From positions 1-64,000 of the forward strand of contig JBFEOQ010000003.1 of assembly GCA_041550515.1 (NCBI GenBank): a DNA stretch of 64,000 bases. Reading direction: 5' to 3'. This stretch comes from PFL35 sp041550515. GTDB lineage: Archaea; Thermoplasmatota; E2; DHVEG-1. This document shows, piece by piece, positions 27,086 through 35,704 of the stretch (positions are counted from its first letter, which is position 1; every line of letters begins with the position of its first letter). A program made the position numbers and the translations under genes. The notes below the pieces were generated by a model. The model was given only the letters and a program-made list of their open reading frames with translations. It ran no database searches and was not told the origin of the DNA.

Positions 27086-27976
27086 TTAGCTTAAAATTAA
27101 TTTTTCTCCTGTAATCTTTTCATACGCTTCCTTATATTTAAGTTGGGTCTCAGTAATTACTTCAGCGGGTAAATGAGGAGGATCGCTATTTTTATCCCAA
27201 TCAGTACTATTTAAATAATCACGAACATACTGTTTATCAAAACTAAGTTGACTTTTACCTGGTTCATATAAATCAGCCGGCCAAAAACGAGAACTATCAG
27301 GCGTTAATACTTCATCAACAACTATTATCTGATCACCAATTTTACCAAACTCAAACTTAGTATCAGCGATAATAATACCTTTTTTTAAAGAATATTCTGA
27401 TCCTTTGTTGTATAATTTAAGAGAAAATTCCTTTAGTTTTTCGGCATCATTTTTTCCTATTAGTTTTTTCATTTCATCAAAGGATATATTAATATCATGA
27501 CCAGTATCTGCTTTTGTACTAGGTGTAAAAAGCGGCGCTTCAAATTTATCAGATTCTTTTAAACCTGTAGGTAATTTTATACCACAAACAGTTCTATCTT
27601 TTTGATAACTTTTCCATGCAGAACCAGAAAGATAGCCACGAACTATACACTCGATAGGAAAAACATTTGCTTTTTTAACAATCATACTTCTACCATTTAG
27701 AATATTTGCATATGATTTAATCTTTTCAGGGAAATCCTCAACATCTGTACTGATTACATGACTAGGAATTGTATTTTTAAAGTAATCAAACCAGAATTTA
27801 GAAATCTGGGTAAGATATATCCCTTTTTTTGGAATTGGTTCATGAAGAATAAAATCAAAAGCACTGATTCTATCGGTTACAATTAATAGTAATTTATCAC
27901 CTAGATCATATACATCTCTTACCTTTCCTTTTTTAAAAGCTTTTAAAGGTAACTCCGTTTTAATTACAGCAGTCAT
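27086..27976 (-). CDS. purC: SAICAR synthetase
   Basis: Joins aspartate to CAIR in purine synthesis. The 296-residue protein has K-G-K-V-R-D-V-Y-D near the N-terminus, the D-R-I-S-A-F-D motif, V-V-R-G-Y-L-S-G-S-A-W-like I-V-R-G-Y-L-S-G, and D-T-K-F-E-F-G. I choose ATG 27976, which has GGAG eight bases upstream and starts the conserved sequence; longer forms would run into metG. It follows metG by 16 bases, so the two are probably co-transcribed. It is of the longer, eukaryote/yeast-like PurC type rather than the short 240-residue form. Confidence 0.93.
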   Translation of the reverse strand: MTAVIKTELPLKAFKKGKVRDVYDLGDKLLLIVTDRISAFDFILHEPIPKKGIYLTQISKFWFDYFKNTIPSHVISTDVEDFPEKIKSYANILNGRSMIVKKANVFPIECIVRGYLSGSAWKSYQKDRTVCGIKLPTGLKESDKFEAPLFTPSTKADTGHDINISFDEMKKLIGKNDAEKLKEFSLKLYNKGSEYSLKKGIIIADTKFEFGKIGDQIIVVDEVLTPDSSRFWPADLYEPGKSQLSFDKQYVRDYLNSTDWDKNSDPPHLPAEVITETQLKYKEAYEKITGEKLILS

Positions 27977-27992
27977 TTTTTTCTCCATTAAA

Positions 27993-30131
27993 TTATAATA
28001 TTTTTGCCCCTTTTTTGATAGGTTTGTCTGATATGACATCAGATTTTTCAGAATGTAATATATTTTTATTATAAGTAGCTTTTCCAGACTCATCTACTAT
28101 AAGTTTGATTTTCTTAAAATCTTCAAATTCTAAAATATTTGCAGGTTTTCTAACTACACCATCAACATATATTTCAGATCCCGGGGTAGACTCTCCTGGG
28201 TAAAGTAGAGATACAACACCTTCACCATCTTCTGCAGCGAGCAGCATACCATTTGATGTAACACCACGAATATTTGCTGATTTAAGATTTACTACAACAA
28301 CAATATTTTTACCATTAATTTCACTTTTAGAATAATGTGGTTTCATACCTGCGACAATTATTCTTTTTCCAAGTTCACCTAGATCAATATGTAGAATGAA
28401 AAGTTTATCTGCTTTAGGGTGATCTTTTACTCCGATTACTTTTGCAACACGAAGATCAACTTTTGAAAAAGGATCATCCTTGGTCATTATGATATCTTTT
28501 ATATCAAGTTTTTTAAACAAGGGTTGAGGTCTTTGTAACTCAAAATCAATCTGTAAATCATCAAATGCACTATCCCAGTTTTTATTATGAATAGATCCTT
28601 CCTCACCCAGTAAATGCCATATCTTATCAGATGAAAAAGGTAAATAAGGTGCCATAAAAATAGATAAGGCTTTAACAATTTTGAGACATATATATAGAGT
28701 ATTACCACATACTTGTTTATCAGTTTTAACTAGTAACCAGGGTTTCTTGTGATCAAAATAAAAATTACCAAATTGAGCAAGAGACATTGCAGCACGAAGT
28801 CCTTTTTTAAATTCAAAGTTATCGAGGGATGTAGATATTTCTTTTGATATTTGTTTTATTTTATCAAAAGCTTCTTTATCAAAATTATTAAGAGTACCAG
28901 GCTTAGGAATTTTACCAAAATTCTTTTCTGTAAAAGTTATCACTCTATGAACAAAATTACCATATGCTCCAACAAGTTCATCATTGATTTTTGCTACAAA
29001 ATCATCCCAAAGCCAATCTGTATCTTTATTTTCAGGCATGTTTATAGAAAGATAATACCTAATTGCATCAACATCAAAATTATTTAAAATATCAGGAACC
29101 CATATAGCGATACCACGACTTTTAGAAAACTGCTCGCCTTTAAATCTTAAATATTCGTTTGCAGGTATATTATAAGCAAGATTCAGCTCATCATTATATC
29201 CCATTAGAATAGCTGGCCAAATAAGGGTGTGAAATGGAATATTATCTTTTGCTAGAAAATAATAATGTAAAACTTTTGGATCTTTCCACCATTTTTCCCA
29301 ATAATCTGTTTTAAGTTGTTTTTCAGCCCATTCAATACTCGCAGAAAGATAACCAATTACAGCATCAAACCAAACATAAATACGTTTATCATCAAAACCT
29401 TCTATTGGAACTTTTATTCCCCACTCCATATCTCTAGTAATTGCTCTATCCTGTAGCCCGTTTTCAAGCCAATTCTTCGTGAATTTTAAAACACTTGATT
29501 TCCAGTGTTCTTTATCTTTCAACCAAATTAAAAGTCTATCTTCAAATTTAGAAAGAGCAAAAAACAAATGATCGGTATATTTAATCACAGGGATATTCCC
29601 ACAAATTTTACAGTAAATATTTAATAAATCTTCTGGATCTAGAAGTTTCCCACATTCATCGCATTGATCACCACGAGCATTTTTACTGCCACAGTTTGGG
29701 CATTTACCTACAATATATCGATCTGGTAAAAACTTATTACAATGATTACAATAAAAAGCTTTAATTCTTTTTTTGTAGATGTATCCTTTCTTATATAATG
29801 TTAGAAAAATATCTTGAACTATTTTTTCATGATTTTTTGTAGTAGTTCTGGTAAAAAGATTAAATGAAATACCCATTTCTTTCATATTATTTGCATGCTC
29901 TGTATGATATCGATCAACTATATTCTGAGGTGATGTTTTTTCTTTATCTGCTGTGATAGTAATTGGAGTCCCATGTTCATCACTGCCCGATACCATTAAA
30001 ACGTCTCTATCTTTCATCCGTGAATATCTTGCAAAGATATCTGCTGGAAGATAACAACCTGCAATATGACCAAGATGTAGAGAACCATTCGAATAAGGCC
30101 ATGCAACTCCTATATAGATTTTTTTCTTCAT
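27993..30131 (-). CDS. metG: Methionyl-tRNA synthetase with C-terminal tRNA-binding domain
   Basis: The class I synthetase core shows H-L-G-H (HIGH) near residue 19 and F-S-K-S-R (KMSKS) near 336, with a double zinc-knuckle insertion (C-N-H-C, C-P-N-C, C-D-E-C, C-K-I-C). After the anticodon domain, an EMAPII/Trbp111-like OB fold begins near 600 (V-D-L-R-V-A-K-V-I). About 50 extra residues follow that fold, which is longer than usual. The start is ATG 30131 (M-K-K-K-I-Y-I-G); an in-frame ATG at 30149 is possible if the transcript is leaderless. Confidence 0.95.
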   Translation of the reverse strand: MKKKIYIGVAWPYSNGSLHLGHIAGCYLPADIFARYSRMKDRDVLMVSGSDEHGTPITITADKEKTSPQNIVDRYHTEHANNMKEMGISFNLFTRTTTKNHEKIVQDIFLTLYKKGYIYKKRIKAFYCNHCNKFLPDRYIVGKCPNCGSKNARGDQCDECGKLLDPEDLLNIYCKICGNIPVIKYTDHLFFALSKFEDRLLIWLKDKEHWKSSVLKFTKNWLENGLQDRAITRDMEWGIKVPIEGFDDKRIYVWFDAVIGYLSASIEWAEKQLKTDYWEKWWKDPKVLHYYFLAKDNIPFHTLIWPAILMGYNDELNLAYNIPANEYLRFKGEQFSKSRGIAIWVPDILNNFDVDAIRYYLSINMPENKDTDWLWDDFVAKINDELVGAYGNFVHRVITFTEKNFGKIPKPGTLNNFDKEAFDKIKQISKEISTSLDNFEFKKGLRAAMSLAQFGNFYFDHKKPWLLVKTDKQVCGNTLYICLKIVKALSIFMAPYLPFSSDKIWHLLGEEGSIHNKNWDSAFDDLQIDFELQRPQPLFKKLDIKDIIMTKDDPFSKVDLRVAKVIGVKDHPKADKLFILHIDLGELGKRIIVAGMKPHYSKSEINGKNIVVVVNLKSANIRGVTSNGMLLAAEDGEGVVSLLYPGESTPGSEIYVDGVVRKPANILEFEDFKKIKLIVDESGKATYNKNILHSEKSDVISDKPIKKGAKIL

Positions 30132-30220
30132 GCGATTTCTCAATGCCATATATAAGCACAACATTTAAATATGGTGCATGACTAATAAATAAATGTCAAA
30201 TAAATATAATTGAAAAATAA

Positions 30221-30234
30221 CACCTTAAAAGGTG
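30221..30234. repeat. Palindrome CACCTT-AA-AAGGTG in metG/dnaG divergent region
   Basis: A perfect six-base-arm palindrome in the 243-base region between the divergent metG and dnaG genes. The half-site AAGGTG also resembles an SD, so it could be coincidental. I see no other feature in that region. Confidence 0.3.
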
Positions 30235-30407
30235 CATTAATCAATTGAGATTAATTTGTATTTAACCGCTTAACTAATATTTCATAATAAAAATAATGCA
30301 TAACAAACTAGGAATGGTAAAAAAAATCCACCTATTATTTGCTAAAGAGCGTATAAAGGTGCTATTTTTCAGAAAAAATTAAAAAATAAATTAAAAGGTG
30401 ATAATTA

Positions 30408-31730
30408 ATGGTTATTGATCCAGCAACAACAAAATATTTAATTAAAGCTCATATAAAAGCTGATGGAATAATTGAAAAATCCGATGTAGTAGGAGCAATA
30501 TTTGGTCAAACTGAAGGTCTTTTAGGTGATGAATTAGATCTTCGTGAACTTCAACGTTCAGCTCGTGTGGGAAGAATAGAAGTTGAACTAGAATCAAAAA
30601 ATGGTAAAAGCGAAGGGGAGATTACTCTACCAACATCTCTTGATAAAGTAGAAACAGTAATTCTTGCTGCAGCCTTTGAGAGCATTGACAGAGTTGGTCC
30701 CTGTAAAGCAACTATTAAAACAGAGCATGTTGAAGATGTGAGAGTGGTAAGAAGAAAACAAGTAGTAGAACGGGCAAAAGAACTATTAAACAAAGTAATT
30801 GAGGAAGGAAAAACTGAAGGAGAAAGTATCGCAGATAATGTCCGACAATCAGTTCAAATTGAAGAAATAACACACTTTGGTTCTGATCATTGTCCAGCAG
30901 GACCAAACATTGATAAAAGTGATGCAATAATAATTGTTGAAGGAAGAAGAGATGTATTAAATCTTTTAAAATATGGTATTAAAAATGTAATCGCAGTGGG
31001 TGGAACAAACATACCAAAAACAGTGATAGAACTTACCAAAGAACGAATTACTACAGCTTTTGTAGATGGAGATCGTGGAGGAGAACTGATTCTAAAAGAA
31101 CTATTGCAAACATCCGATGTTGATTTTGTATCTCGTGCACCACAAACTCGTGAAGTTGAGGAAATACCTCAAAAACTAATAATGAAAGCTTTGAAAAACA
31201 AAATTCCTGCTGAACAATATGCAGAAATGTATGATATTAAAATCGAGAAAAAAGAAAAAGTTAGCCTTCCTATCAAAACCCAACCTGTTTCTCCTAAAAA
31301 AGAAAAAAAGGAAGAAAGACCGCTTAAAGCTATATCAAAAGGTGAAGAAAAAAGAAAAGAACAAGATGAAGAAATAAAAAAAGTAACATCTGAAAAAGAG
31401 GCTGAAGTAGATAAAAAAGAATTAGAGAGAATAGTAACAGAAAAACAACGTAATTATGGTAGAATTCTTGATGATATCTCAGGTAGTCTTAAAGCTGTTT
31501 TATTTGATACCAATAATAAAGAAATTAAAAAAATACCTGTGCGGGAACTTACTGACTCTCTTAAAAAAAGTAATAATATTTCAACCGTTGTTTTTGATGG
31601 TATTATAACTCAGAGACTTTTAGATATTGCCAATAGTAAAAATGTAAAAGAAATAATAGGTATTAAACTTGGTAATGTTATTAAAATTCCAAATTCGGTA
31701 AAGGTATTAACAAAAAAAGATTTAAATTAA
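30408..31730 (+). CDS. dnaG: Archaeal DnaG primase-like protein
   Basis: A Toprim protein that in archaea associates with the exosome and may prime DNA. The 440-residue protein has the archaeal DnaG N-terminal domain, the Toprim core with I-I-V-E-G-R-R-D-V near 176, V-D-G-D-R-G-G near 224, and the conserved A-P-x-x-x-E-V-E-E. Residues about 285-350 are a highly charged Lys/Glu linker, followed by a C-terminal domain. SD GGTGAT lies five bases before the ATG. The archaeal type of this gene is a main marker of the domain of origin. A poly-T tract follows. Confidence 0.95.
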   Translation: MVIDPATTKYLIKAHIKADGIIEKSDVVGAIFGQTEGLLGDELDLRELQRSARVGRIEVELESKNGKSEGEITLPTSLDKVETVILAAAFESIDRVGPCKATIKTEHVEDVRVVRRKQVVERAKELLNKVIEEGKTEGESIADNVRQSVQIEEITHFGSDHCPAGPNIDKSDAIIIVEGRRDVLNLLKYGIKNVIAVGGTNIPKTVIELTKERITTAFVDGDRGGELILKELLQTSDVDFVSRAPQTREVEEIPQKLIMKALKNKIPAEQYAEMYDIKIEKKEKVSLPIKTQPVSPKKEKKEERPLKAISKGEEKRKEQDEEIKKVTSEKEAEVDKKELERIVTEKQRNYGRILDDISGSLKAVLFDTNNKEIKKIPVRELTDSLKKSNNISTVVFDGIITQRLLDIANSKNVKEIIGIKLGNVIKIPNSVKVLTKKDLN

Positions 31731-31752
31731 TTTTTTTTATTTTTTTTATTTC
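31729..31752 (+). terminator. Poly-T terminator after dnaG
   Basis: Two runs of eight T separated by one A follow directly at the dnaG stop codon, with a third T-rich tract after. This fits archaeal intrinsic (U-tract) termination. Confidence 0.5.
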
Positions 31753-31870
31753 ATAAAATTTTTTATAAACCCGTATCAATTTTTAATATATAAATTTTTG
31801 ACAAAAAAACATAAAAAGGCTTTTGAGTATGTGGTTATAAAATTGTTTTGAAAATTGAGGGAAGAATATT

Positions 31871-32194
31871 ATGCAAAAAGATGAATTGATACAACTTCAT
31901 ACTTTTTTATTACAATTAAAAACTCATTTAGAGGATATAGTTAAAAACAATGGTGGTGTGGAATTTATATCTTATAAGAAACTTGATGTTACTCCTTTTC
32001 AGGTTTATAAGTCAAAACGTGAACATAAACTCGCAGTTTTTACATTAAGTCGTGGTATCGCGACTTTGATGTCTAATAATAATTGTCCAGGTCTTGAAAA
32101 AGTATCAAGCAGATTAGACCAAATGGCTGAACGTTTTATGACTGAGAAAGAAAAAGAACTCCTTCGTTCTAATACTATTGAGTTAAAAGCTTAA
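31871..32194 (+). CDS. UPF0058 family protein
   Basis: A 107-residue helical protein with the UPF0058 pattern: K-D-E-L-I-Q-L-H-T-F-L near the N-terminus, V-T-P-F-Q-V-Y-K-S-K-R-E-H near 56, and a helical C-terminal half. The family is found mainly in euryarchaea and has no assigned role. SD GAGGG precedes the ATG, and a TATA-like CATAAAAAGG about 60 bases upstream suggests its own promoter. Its end overlaps the convergent acetyltransferase gene by 12 bases. Confidence 0.85.
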   Translation: MQKDELIQLHTFLLQLKTHLEDIVKNNGGVEFISYKKLDVTPFQVYKSKREHKLAVFTLSRGIATLMSNNNCPGLEKVSSRLDQMAERFMTEKEKELLRSNTIELKA

Positions 32195-32620
32195 TTGCAT
32201 TGTATACGCATCTTTATTATCCTGATAAAATTCTTTTCTTTTTAGCATTATTTTAAAACCATGTTTTTCATAAAATTTTATTGCTTTATAATTATCGGCT
32301 CTTACTTCTAATTCAATTTTATTTATTTTTTCTTTTTTTGTTCTTTTTATAAATTCATTTAGTAATTTGGTCCCAATTTTTTGTTTTTGATGTCTTGGTA
32401 AAACTGATATCATTAATATTTTTGTTTTTTGATCGTTTATTTTCACTCCTATTAAAAACCCTATTATTTTGTTATAAAAGCTAGCAACAATGAAACCATC
32501 TGGATTTGTTTCATAAAAATATGCAAATAAGCTTGGACTGTATTTTTCAGTTAGAGTTTGGCTTGATAGTTTAATTACACCGAATGTATCGTTAGGTTCA
32601 AAGTTTCTTATTTCTATCAC
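32183..32620 (-). CDS. GNAT acetyltransferase, RimI-like
   Basis: A 145-residue single-domain acetyltransferase. The acetyl-CoA site is visible as I-S-V-L-P-R-H-Q-K-Q-K-I-G-T near 70-83 (the R/Q-x-x-G-x-G/A type), followed by E-V-R-A-D-N-Y-K-A-I-K-F-Y-E-K-H-G-F. This is the RimI/NatA-like pattern for protein N-terminal acetylation, but the substrate is not certain. The start is GTG 32620 without an SD. It converges on the UPF0058 gene with overlapping ends. Confidence 0.85.
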   Translation of the reverse strand: MIEIRNFEPNDTFGVIKLSSQTLTEKYSPSLFAYFYETNPDGFIVASFYNKIIGFLIGVKINDQKTKILMISVLPRHQKQKIGTKLLNEFIKRTKKEKINKIELEVRADNYKAIKFYEKHGFKIMLKRKEFYQDNKDAYTMQLSF

Positions 32621-32676
32621 TTTTTTTTGTTATAATTATTTATTTTTTATTTGTATTGCTTATTTTAAAACGATAA

Positions 32677-32684
32677 TTATATAA
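32677..32684 (+). promoter_or_regulatory. TATA box before thiamine regulator gene
   Basis: TTATATAA centred about 35 bases before the ATG at 32715. With normal archaeal spacing the transcript would start a few bases before, or at, the start codon, which fits the lack of an SD for this gene. Confidence 0.4.
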
Positions 32685-32714
32685 GCAGTTAATAAATTTC
32701 TATTAATAATTAAT

Positions 32715-33515
32715 ATGGCTATTGAAGTATTTCTTATTGGGGGAGAAAAGACAATAAATCTAAAAAAGGCGATAGCAAGAATACTTTATAGTAAAAAAAT
32801 GGATCAAATAAAGATATCAACAATTCTTAAATTATCTCAACCAATGGTTAGTCACTACTGTAGCTCAACAGAAAAAATATCAGAAAATATTTCAAAGATT
32901 GCTCAGGAAATTGCAGAAAAAATTATTAATAATCAATCTATTAATTTTCAAACATGTATAACCTTTTTAAATAAAAATTTTGAAGGCAATTATTTAATTG
33001 CAGATAAAAATGAAATAATCACTGATGAAAATAACAAAATTATTGACAACTTAAGACAAGCATTTTATAAATTAAAAGATGAAAATATTGAGGATTTTAT
33101 CCCTGAGGTAAAGGTAAATATAGCAATGAGTAAGAAGAATGCTAAAAAACCTGATGATGTAGCAAGTTTTCTAAATGGTTTAATAATCTTTGAAGACAAG
33201 ATCAAAGATTATAACACTATAAGCTTTGGTAAAAGCAGACATTTATCAGCACTACTTATTAAACTTAGAAAAAAACTGAATATAAATGCAATTATGAATA
33301 TTGCATATTTAAAAGAATTTGAAAAAACAAAATTTAATATAGGTTTTTTAACAAAAGATTTCAAATTAAAATATACAGATAAAAATTTTGATATATTAAT
33401 CCACAAAGGAGACTTTGGAATTGAACCCTGTGCATACATACTTGGTAATGATGCTATTGAAGTTTCAAAGAAACTTTTAAAATTATCAGATGAGGTTAAA
33501 ACTTGGAAAAAATAG
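32715..33515 (+). CDS. thiR: ThiR-like regulator: HTH plus ThiN domain
   Basis: The 266-residue protein has an N-terminal helix-turn-helix (I-K-I-S-T-I-L-K-L-S-Q-P-M-V-S-H-Y near 33-50) and a C-terminal ThiN domain like that of archaeal thiamine-phosphate synthases. ThiN landmarks are V-N-I-A-M-S-K, D-V-A-S-F-L-N-G, S-F-G-K-S-R-H and A-I-M-N-I-A-Y. This architecture is that of ThiR, the archaeal repressor that senses thiamine phosphates. Regulation of the downstream genes follows by inference. It overlaps thiamine pyrophosphokinase by 13 bases, and an SSS transporter follows. A catalytic ThiN role is less likely because no ThiD domain is present. Confidence 0.8.
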   Translation: MAIEVFLIGGEKTINLKKAIARILYSKKMDQIKISTILKLSQPMVSHYCSSTEKISENISKIAQEIAEKIINNQSINFQTCITFLNKNFEGNYLIADKNEIITDENNKIIDNLRQAFYKLKDENIEDFIPEVKVNIAMSKKNAKKPDDVASFLNGLIIFEDKIKDYNTISFGKSRHLSALLIKLRKKLNINAIMNIAYLKEFEKTKFNIGFLTKDFKLKYTDKNFDILIHKGDFGIEPCAYILGNDAIEVSKKLLKLSDEVKTWKK

Positions 33516-34132
33516 CAATTATTGCAAATGGGACAATCAAAGATAACGATTTTCACAAAAAATCATTAAAAGATTTTGATATTGTTATTTGTGCAGACGG
33601 CGGGGCAAATGTCGCCAAAGAACTTCAGATAATACCTGATTATATTATTGGAGATTTAGATTCTATTAAATTTTCTGTTCTTAATTATTTTAAGGATTTG
33701 AATAAAACAGAGATTATCAAAGATGAAAATCAGGATAAAACAGATCTTGAGCTTGCAATAGCTCTTGCAGAAACTCTGAATCCCTCTGAGATTACTATTT
33801 TTGGAGCAATAGGTGATCGTATTGATCACACTCTTGCAAACATTTTATGTCTATGTAAAATTAAACCGGAAATTAAGACACAAATCATTGATGAAAGAAA
33901 TGTTATCGAACTTATAGAAAGCTCATTGGATCTAGATGGAAATAGGGGCGATATAATTTCTGTTATTCCTATAACTGATATTTCAAACCTATGTTACAAT
34001 GGTTTGAAATGGAATGTAAAAAATCAGAATACAAATATTGGTTGGTTTGGAATTTCTAACATTCTTGAAAATAATCAAGCTAATATTTCATTTTCAAAAG
34101 GTAAAATTTTGTTAATTAAAGTGATGGAGTAA
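33503..34132 (+). CDS. Thiamine pyrophosphokinase
   Basis: Transfers pyrophosphate from ATP to thiamine, giving the cofactor TPP directly. The 209-residue protein has A-D-G-G-A-N near 31, Y-I-I-G-D-L-D-S near 48, the D-K-T-D-L-E motif near 78 and G-A-I-G-D-R-I-D-H near 97, all family hallmarks. The start is TTG 33503 with a GAGGT SD at normal distance, inside the end of the regulator gene. TPK lets the cell use imported thiamine, which fits the transporter downstream. Archaea more often make TPP from thiamine phosphate with ThiL, so this is a salvage trait. Confidence 0.9.
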   Translation: MEKIAIIANGTIKDNDFHKKSLKDFDIVICADGGANVAKELQIIPDYIIGDLDSIKFSVLNYFKDLNKTEIIKDENQDKTDLELAIALAETLNPSEITIFGAIGDRIDHTLANILCLCKIKPEIKTQIIDERNVIELIESSLDLDGNRGDIISVIPITDISNLCYNGLKWNVKNQNTNIGWFGISNILENNQANISFSKGKILLIKVME

Positions 34133-34137
34133 ATAAT

Positions 34138-35586
34138 ATGGAGATTTCAACAATTGATTATGGAATACTTCTAGGGTATTTTGTGATACTTTTTATAATA
34201 GGATATTTTGTTAAAAGAAGAATTCATAGTTTAAATGATTATTTTCTAGCAGGACGAAGATTAACATTACCGATTTTTGTTGCAACACTAGTAAGTACTT
34301 GGTATGGTGGTTTACTAGGTGTTGGTGAGATGTCATTTTCTTTTGGTTTTGTTAATTGGATAGTTAATGGTTTCTTTTGGTATCTAGTGTATTTGTTTTT
34401 CGCATTCTTTTTAGCAAATAGAATTAGAAAAACTAAATTGTATACAATTCCTGATCAACTAGAACGATTTTACGATAAAAAATCAAGATTTTTAGGAGCA
34501 ATTTTTAATTTTATTATGGTTTCACCTGCTCCCTATATACTCTCCCTTGGAATTATTTTTAATTTCTTATTTGGCTTAGAACTTTGGATAACAATTCTTT
34601 TTGTAGCGCTTGTGATGATATTTTATACAATAAGAGGCGGATTTGTTGGTGTAATTTACACTGATATCATTCAGTTTATACTTATGATGATTGGTGTTGC
34701 TATGATAATCCCAATCGCTGTTCAAACATACGGAGGTTTTGATTTTTTAACATCCGCTTTAAGCAATCCTGATTTAGCTTTAGGTTATATCAATACAACT
34801 CGACACTTAACGCTCACAGGTACACAAACTACTCAATGGATTATAATATGGGGTTTTATTGCTTTTTGGACTCTTGCCGATCCAGGTTTTTATCAAAGAT
34901 GTTATGCTGCAAAGGATGATAAGTTACCAAAGAAAGGAATTCTAGTTTCAATTGGTTTCTGGTTATTGTTTGATATTTGTACAACATTTACAGGAATTTA
35001 TGCAGTTGCTGCATCACAAGCAGGTCTTTTAGAAGTAGAATCTGCATTGACATCTTATCTATCAATAGCTGGTGCGTTGTTACCTGTGGGTCTTTTAGGA
35101 TTGTTCTTAACAGGTCTAATTGCGACAGTTATGAGCACTGCTGATTCTTTTACATTTCTGGGAGCTATGAACATTTCTCATGATCTTTATAAAAACATTT
35201 TCAAAAAAGATGCAACAGAAAAACAGGTAATTCGGGCAACAAAAATTGGAATAGTAATAACAGTTGGTTTTGCAATAGTTCTGTCATTATATTTTGATTC
35301 TATTGTAGATATGTGGTATTATATTGGAACGATTGGAATATCTGCAATGATTGTACCTATCCTTGTTGGATTTTTCTATAAAGAAAAAAAGTCTCCTTTA
35401 GCTGCATTTCTTTCAATGATTGCGGGATCTGGCACATCGCTTATATGGGTAATACATGGTTATTTAAATGCTTTTGATGGATGGCCTGTGTATCTGGGAG
35501 GAGTTGAACCATTATATCCTGGTCTTTTAGCATCTCTACTTATCTATGCAATTGTAAATGTTATTCATGTGAGGAGGATGGACTAA
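34138..35586 (+). CDS. Sodium:solute symporter (SSS), probable thiamine uptake
   Basis: A 482-residue membrane protein with the SSS fold: about 12-13 hydrophobic segments, the L-N-D-Y-F-L-A-G-R-R motif near residue 34, T-W-Y-G-G-L-L-G near 56, and S-T-A-D-S-F near 337 (Na2-site-like). Family members carry sugars, amino acids, pantothenate and pyrimidine-like compounds. Its place two genes after a ThiR-like regulator and right after thiamine pyrophosphokinase (5-base gap) makes thiamine or a precursor the likely substrate; this is inference from context. A tiny membrane protein follows one base after its stop. Confidence 0.85.
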   Translation: MEISTIDYGILLGYFVILFIIGYFVKRRIHSLNDYFLAGRRLTLPIFVATLVSTWYGGLLGVGEMSFSFGFVNWIVNGFFWYLVYLFFAFFLANRIRKTKLYTIPDQLERFYDKKSRFLGAIFNFIMVSPAPYILSLGIIFNFLFGLELWITILFVALVMIFYTIRGGFVGVIYTDIIQFILMMIGVAMIIPIAVQTYGGFDFLTSALSNPDLALGYINTTRHLTLTGTQTTQWIIIWGFIAFWTLADPGFYQRCYAAKDDKLPKKGILVSIGFWLLFDICTTFTGIYAVAASQAGLLEVESALTSYLSIAGALLPVGLLGLFLTGLIATVMSTADSFTFLGAMNISHDLYKNIFKKDATEKQVIRATKIGIVITVGFAIVLSLYFDSIVDMWYYIGTIGISAMIVPILVGFFYKEKKSPLAAFLSMIAGSGTSLIWVIHGYLNAFDGWPVYLGGVEPLYPGLLASLLIYAIVNVIHVRRMD

Positions 35587-35587
35587 A

Positions 35588-35701
35588 ATGGATCTGGCAT
35601 ACCTTTTAGTTTTAAATGCAGTAGCTCTTATCATTGCAACAGTTGCTCTAACATATTTTTTCCTCAGAGATCTGTTAAAAGAAAAGAAGAAGAAAAATTA
35701 A
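35588..35701 (+). CDS. 37-residue membrane microprotein after SSS transporter
   Basis: The ATG comes one base after the transporter stop codon, and GAGGAGG near the transporter's end gives an SD at about 35572-35577. The 37-residue product is one hydrophobic helix (residues about 4-27) with a C-terminal tail of five lysines and an asparagine, predicting a single transmembrane segment with the tail in the cytoplasm. Small partner proteins occur beside some SSS transporters (for example YhdT with PanF), though I see no homology to DUF997. It may be a transporter subunit. Short, but its SD, spacing and composition support it. Confidence 0.6.
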   Translation: MDLAYLLVLNAVALIIATVALTYFFLRDLLKEKKKKN

Positions 35702-35704
35702 GAT

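Noticed and set aside
33980..34140. TPP riboswitch before the SSS transporter
   Set aside because: The gap to the upstream gene is only five bases and the conserved TPP riboswitch core sequences are absent; control by the ThiN-domain regulator is more likely.
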